From Paracentrotus lividus (lineage: Eukaryota > Echinodermata > Echinoidea > Camarodonta > Echinidae): a stretch of DNA of 64,000 bases. The stretch covers positions 1,258,160-1,322,159 of the forward strand of contig CALNVZ010000174.1 in assembly GCA_940671915.1 (NCBI GenBank), read 5' to 3'. The notes beneath the pieces were generated by a model. It saw only the letters and a program-made list of their open reading frames with translations. It was not told the origin of the DNA and did not search any database. How positions within the stretch are numbered: the stretch's first letter is position 1; the number at the start of each line of letters is the position of its first letter. The translations under genes and the position numbers were made by a program. Positions 59,141 through 64,000 of the stretch are shown here, one piece after another.

Positions 59141-60270
59141 AAACTTCTTAATTTACATTATAGTAACATTTTAAACTATTGAAAAAATTACCAGAATATA
59201 AAAAAGTTACAATTTTACGAAAGCTTTCATATTTTCATATTTTGATGATATTTTGATGACGCTTTTCAAAAGCATAAAACTGAACAATAAATCTCCCACT
59301 GTTTTGATGAATTGGTTTATTTGTTACATCATATCAAGGAGAGGTGTATTATTCACCGTTTTGGCCGTTTTTAAGTTTTCAGATGGATTTAAATATTGCA
59401 GTCAGACTCATTTTACAGCTTGTAGAAACCATGAAAGAAGTTAACGAACGCTTCTGTTGCCCATCACACTAGGCTCACCTCTTGCCACCAATCCGAGGAC
59501 GATCTACGTTAATGGAAAGATTAATTGTGGGCATGTGGAGTAAACAGTTTTTGTTCACATGAAAGTAAAGCAGAATCACGATTTATGATGCTGATTAGAT
59601 CGACATTTAATGAAATTGTACATGCAAATTTGGTTCTTGTGGGGGGGGAGGGGTAAATTTGCACATTTAAGGAATTCTTTTCCCACGAATCTACACACAT
59701 GTATAACAAAAATAAAAACATTTTAAAAAGCTTTTCAATTACATTAATGTAACTGAGCTTAAAGGGAGTAGACTCTTAAGCAATCAAGCTGCACCACTTC
59801 ACTTAGATTTGCAAGGGGTTCAGATATATCATAGTGATATGAATTATGAAATACTATATATTGAGCTGGTTCTTATTTTGGAGACAAAGAAATGAAATGT
59901 AAATAATTTTCTCTCTCAATCACCCCTGTTGTTCAACTTACAGACTATCAGAATGGACTGGGCATAACATGGCTTTTGGTCTTGTGATGGTTTTCGCCTC
60001 ACATTCCACGCTATCTATATCCTTCTTGAATGAGGGTAATGCCAATGTTCTGACATGCACAGACATCAGTAACGAGATATGTGCTGCAAGATGTTCATAT
60101 AGTGGCTTTGTATACATTTAGCGTGAAAAAACACGTTGTTTACGAGGAATATGTGGAATACCATTTAGCATGAACCTTCATCACGCTCATCGTATTATCT
60201 TGTTATTGTTGTTAATTATGATGTATTGATTCAGCATAATCTCATCAATTTGTATACAAAGAAGGAAAAA
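59141..60270. other. Intergenic or intronic, no gene seen
   Basis: AT-rich sequence with a short G run (59.64 kb). No domain, RNA or repeat family was recognised in the frames here. Confidence 0.45.
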
Positions 60271-60464
60271 AATGCTATTGAATAACGTATGTAATTATGT
60301 AAATTCATGTGGATGGGATATTGTATTCTCAGATTTGTTATATCCAAAAGGTGTCGGACTTACAGATGTAGCATTTGTCCCACGTGCTTTCACTCACGAT
60401 TGCTCCCTAAGAAACACAGTTGAAACAAGGTACACGACATGCAACTCAACTTTGCTTTCACAAG

Positions 60465-60836
60465 AGCGACGGAAGGAAGATATACGTATGCGAACATTGT
60501 GGGAATCAGATGAACGTGCTTTTGAGCACTACCACACCATGTGGGATGTTCCACTCACGCCTTGGCGTTGCCCCAAAAACGTCTTTCGGAGAAATGCTTG
60601 CAACGAATCAAGTACATTCTAAAACGCAAAAATGGCACGCGAAAAGGTGGGTGACGAGTTATCTAGCAAACGCCCAAGTTGATCACCCAGTCGATTTATG
60701 CTTCTCTGAGGAGCTTGGTTTAAAAGTGAATGTTCATTCCACAGAACGGGCCAGCAAGAGGAAGAAAATTCTAAAAACTATTGGCGAAAAACAACAAACA
60801 AAAAAAACCAATAATGTTTTGAGTAATAAATCTTAG
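60465..60836 (+). pseudogene. Degenerate C2H2 zinc-finger last exon
   Basis: An acceptor (tttgctttcacaag, exon from 60465) opens in phase 0, the phase in which the 52,489 donor closes. It gives ...HRTHTK-SDGRKIYVCEHCG, a normal inter-finger linker followed by the first half of a C2H2 finger. The second half (ERAFEHYHT) lies in the neighbouring frame, so a frameshift sits between the Cys pair and the His pair. The long frame then runs through a Lys-rich tail (ERASKRKKILKTIGEKQQTK) to a TAG at 60834, with an AATAAA-like string overlapping the end. It is probably the 3' end of the same zinc-finger gene or pseudogene. An alternative is an unrelated finger fossil. Confidence 0.42.
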
Positions 60837-60839
60837 AGG

Positions 60840-62097
60840 AAAGAATTTTTTTTTCTTTCAAGGCATCCACATTTTCTTGCAAAGGGCCTTCTTTCATATT
60901 TTCTATCTTATCATGGAGGCAGGTATGTTACAGAGTGCCTATCTTCTTCCAATGAAATGCTGCTTGTATAGCTGACTTTCTTAAACACAAATGTTGTGAT
61001 TTGAGCAAACCACCTATTGTATATTGTTTACATCAAATTATTTTATGTTTCATTCTTTTATGTGGAGGGTAAGTTTGTGATGTGGTGACGGCGGTAAAAA
61101 AAATTCTCACTCCAATCAATATGTTGATCAATTTATAATCGACTTATATATATACATGTTACATGCGGTCATGGGTATACGAGAGCAAAAGCGAACCAAT
61201 GTGTAATATTCCATATGATTTTACAAGGCCAGGAAAGTATTATCCTTCAGATTATGGCATTAATCATGTCGAAATTGTTGCTTAAATGATTAAAAATGAC
61301 GGTTATGTGGTACTCATGGAAAGTAAATTTCCATTATTTGTTTGACTGTTTATTTTGCAAGATAAAATAGTGTACAAAGCTATGCCACAGTAACAAAAAA
61401 TTTGAGGAGGGGAGGGGGTTTGTGTTTTTAGAGTAAAAATTGGAGATTCATGGGCAATGAAAGGCATTCAATTATATATTATATATATATATATCGAATT
61501 TTGAGCTATTTGCTTTGAGATCTTTGGTGACAACAACAACATTGACGACAAAATGAAGAAGGAGGAGAGACAAAGATCGATTAGGAAAATCGGAGAAAGA
61601 TCACCAATTTCGAAAAGTTTTATTTTTAAAGAACATGTTATTCGTTAGCAGATTTTTTTTTTAAGAGCTTGAGAATGCGAACGAAGTATTCTTATTTATA
61701 GGACAGGGTTATGGACTTGAACAACTGCTCTCTTGTCGTTCATGAATTTACACTCTAAAGATTATTCAGTGCAAATATTTGCTATCATTCTGATAATTCC
61801 GAATAGGATTTATATTTTCTTAAAATCAGGGTAAGCGTATTTATGTTATTTCTATTGTGTAAATTCGTGGCAGTTGTCAGTTTGTCTGCTAAAGCATTAT
61901 GCATATGAATGTTTATAACATGAGTAAATATGTGTATAAACTTGTATAAAACGATTTATCAAAAACTAAAACCAATCCACAGACCTTTTTCAAAGGTATA
62001 TTGCGCTATATAAGAATTGCTGCTATTATTATTATATAATATACATATATTTGTCCATAACATTAAATACACATGAGGTGGCTGCTATGTTTCAATG
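60840..62097. other. Intergenic, no gene seen
   Basis: AT-rich sequence with a TA repeat (about 61.47-61.49 kb). No gene was seen. Confidence 0.45.
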
Positions 62098-62099
62098 TA

Positions 62100-62747
62100 C
62101 AGGCGTCCAAAAAGAGCATACACTTTTGACAAGGCTACCAAATTAAGATATATGTGATTTTGGAAAGGTTTGATGTACTTTAAGACTCATTCCTGAACAT
62201 CATATATGACACAAAAATCCGAAAATAACGCATTCATCAGTGAGCAATGCCACTTATTTGAAGGACACAAAAATAGCCTGCGCAGGAATTCGCTATTCTA
62301 TTTCACCTGGTATTGGCATGCAAGAAAGGATTCAAAGAAATAATGGAGCAAATCATCGTAACAGAGTAAGAGATATACAAAAGTCAGAACATTAAACAAT
62401 CAATATTATGCAAATGTAGTTTCACCGTTTTTTTTCATTCCTGATTTTTGCCTTAACTTCTCAGTTTTATTTTGTCGTTGTACGATTTTATTCCATTATT
62501 GTTGAATCCTTCTTGGCATGCCATACCCAGAGTGTAATAAAGCGAATTCTTGCGCGGCTAATTTTTGTGTCCTTCATAAAAGTGGCATTGCCTCGACTGA
62601 AAAATGCGTTATTTTCGGGATTTTTTGAGTGTATAATGAAAGTTTGAGGATATGAGCCTTTATATACATCTAAATTTTTTCCCTGAGAATCCATATATTT
62701 TTATTTGGTGCCTTGTCAAAAGTGTTAGTTCTATTTTGGGACAACTG
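62100..62747. mobile_element. Tc1/mariner-type MITE, well-preserved copy
   Basis: The left end 'caggcgtccaaaaagagcat' continues into 'acacttttgacaaggc'. The right end on the other strand reads CAGTTGTCCCAAAATAG and then 'acacttttgacaaggc'. TA flanks both sides (62098-62099 and 62748-62749). The arms are mirrored further in ('aggacacaaaaatagcctgcgcaggaattcgct' against 'agcgaattcttgcgcggctaatttttgtgtcct'), making a hairpin of about 650 bp. The interior does not encode transposase. It is the same family as 32.04-32.84 kb. Confidence 0.88.
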
Positions 62748-63330
62748 TATATAACGTCGAAAGGGATGATTTATGAAAATGCAAAAAAAAAAAAATAAAA
62801 GAAGTTAAACAGAACTTGTTCATGCCTTTGAAGGTGCACGAATCGATAGTGCATTACGACTTACACAGGCGGAGTAAAGAGATACAAGTGCACATTTTAA
62901 GTTCTTTTGGTCTTTTATATTATTTTATTTAAAGTATGAACATTAATATGATTTCATTATCTCCTGATAGAGTCAATTCTCTAGATTGTGGTGGTATTGT
63001 GTGACTGAATAACAGAACGATTCTTCAAAGACTGCAAGCCTCAATGCAGATTAAAACAAATTTTTAAAGAATATGTGCAACACATACAGCATATAATACA
63101 TGTCCCTCACCACATAATCTTCAAACAAAAAAAAAACCCAAAAAAAACAAAACCCCCAATTTTTTTTTCTTCCCCTTCAAAAAAAAAAAAAACCAAAAAA
63201 AACAAGCACATCGTCACGCACGCAAGCCACAACACAATAAACAATTCATGATAAAGTTCACCCTTTCTGATAAAAGCATGATGTTTGTTTACAAACAATC
63301 TCTGAATGTTTGGGACATATTAAGTCCCTA
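62748..63330. other. Intergenic, no gene seen
   Basis: AT-rich sequence with A/C-rich tracts at 63.12-63.20 kb. No gene was seen. Confidence 0.45.
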
Positions 63331-63850
63331 AATATTTCTGCTTGTTATTGTGAGTGTGAGGGTGTGTTGTGTGTGTGTGTGTGTGCGTGCGTGTAATTTT
63401 TTGGATGAAGATAGGGTATAGGTGCGTTGTGTATGAGTGTGGTTTGTGTGTGGTGAGGTTATGAGTTGTGTATGGTAGGGTGTGTGTGTATTGTGGGTAG
63501 GGTGTGTGTGTGTTGTGATGTGCATGTGTGTCTCATGCGCTGCACATAAGCTATAAATCCTCATTTGTTTATTCTTCCCCAGCCACTTGACATTTGCTTG
63601 GCGCATGTAAAATTTTGCAGTCTTTCTAAAGATTGTCTGTTATTCACATGTGCTGCAAAGATCCAAATGAAATTTGAGTATCAACATATGCTTGGGCGGA
63701 TAACCTTCTTCAAGACATACAGAAATCCCATTAAATGCTTACAATTTTTCACAAGAAAAACCTTTTCAAAATTAATGATATTCTGTCTGATGGACCTCTG
63801 TATAGTTCCAAATTGTTTCCCTTACATTTTTACATACAATACCGTTTAAT
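63330..63850 (+). repeat. GT-rich dispersed repeat, copy 2
   Basis: A GT-rich stretch (63.34-63.53 kb) is followed by 'cccagccacttg', 'tctaaagattgtctgttattca', 'aaagatccaaatgaaa' and 'ctgatgga', collinear with 33.65-34.15 kb. The frames over it are repeat artefacts. Confidence 0.65.
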
Positions 63851-63893
63851 TTCCGTTCAAAGGGCAGATTTGAATCATCTGATAATTAGTTAA

Positions 63894-63987
63894 TTCCGGT
63901 TATGGGCCGCACTATTAGAGATAAAGTGTGTCCAGTTAAATTCGCTGTTATGGCCGCACTATTAGAGAATAAAGTGTGTCCGTTGTA
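63894..63987 (+). repeat. 47-bp tandem repeat, two units
   Basis: The units beginning 'ttccggttatgggccgcact' (63894) and 'ttcgctgttatggccgcact' (63941) share 'gccgcactattagaga' and 'taaagtgtgtcc'. The second unit ends close to the window edge, so more units may lie beyond. Confidence 0.85.
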
Positions 63988-64000
63988 TTACATGTCACGT

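Overview
This is a eukaryotic, animal-type genomic window. It is AT-rich and intron/intergenic in character, with no operons and no long intact genes. Microsatellites, foldback (hairpin) elements, Tc1/mariner- and hAT-type non-autonomous DNA transposons and a decayed L1-type LINE make up most of what can be recognised. Several idioms are ones I associate with echinoderm genomes: hAT ends beginning CAGTGGCGTA, 'CGCTCGCGCTTCGCGCTCGCATTA'-like stretches and 'taggcctaggcctat'. My best guess is an echinoderm, possibly a sea urchin. The species is not established from the sequence.

Layout. (1) 1-5.2 kb is clean sequence: a CpG-rich stretch with a TATA-like box and a 21-bp tandem repeat, a very long (ATT)n tract, a GGTCTA/TAGACC foldback, a small GGGCGAT-ended inverted-repeat element and a 1-kb foldback. 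(2) About 5.2-32 kb surrounds a 25-N gap (25,890-25,914) and looks like poorly corrected long-read gap fill. The sequence right of the Ns is a noisy second copy of 1.5-5.2 kb. Much of the sequence left of the Ns (9.9-22.6 kb) is a noisy, insertion-rich second copy of 32.9-38.2 kb. Genes, ORFs and copy numbers in 5-32 kb should not be trusted. (3) 32-50 kb is clean again and has a Tc1-like MITE, a candidate first coding exon with a SNAG-like N terminus (35.6 kb), a triple-nested transposon cluster (39.6-41.9 kb), an array of palindromic GGTCACGTGTGTGACC sites (44.5-45.7 kb), two mariner-type hairpin elements and a second candidate exon (49.26 kb) in matching reading phase. (4) 51-61 kb holds a degenerate C2H2 zinc-finger exon, a minus-strand L1-like LINE interrupted by a GC-rich hairpin, a 1.5-kb foldback carrying a younger MITE, and a second degenerate zinc-finger exon. 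(5) 61-64 kb has another copy of the 32-kb MITE and GT-rich repeat, and ends in a 47-bp tandem repeat.

How it fits together. The only plausible host gene is a plus-strand, multi-exon, SNAG-type C2H2 zinc-finger gene or its remains (exons near 35.6, 49.3, 51.0-52.5 and 60.5-60.8 kb). Splice phases agree at two of the junctions, but frameshifts break the zinc-finger exons. Everything else is repeat biology or assembly artefact. I did not find a convincing undescribed system. The items most worth checking are the zinc-finger gene remnant, the palindrome array, the GAGACGTCTC-rich repeat pair and the structure around the gap.
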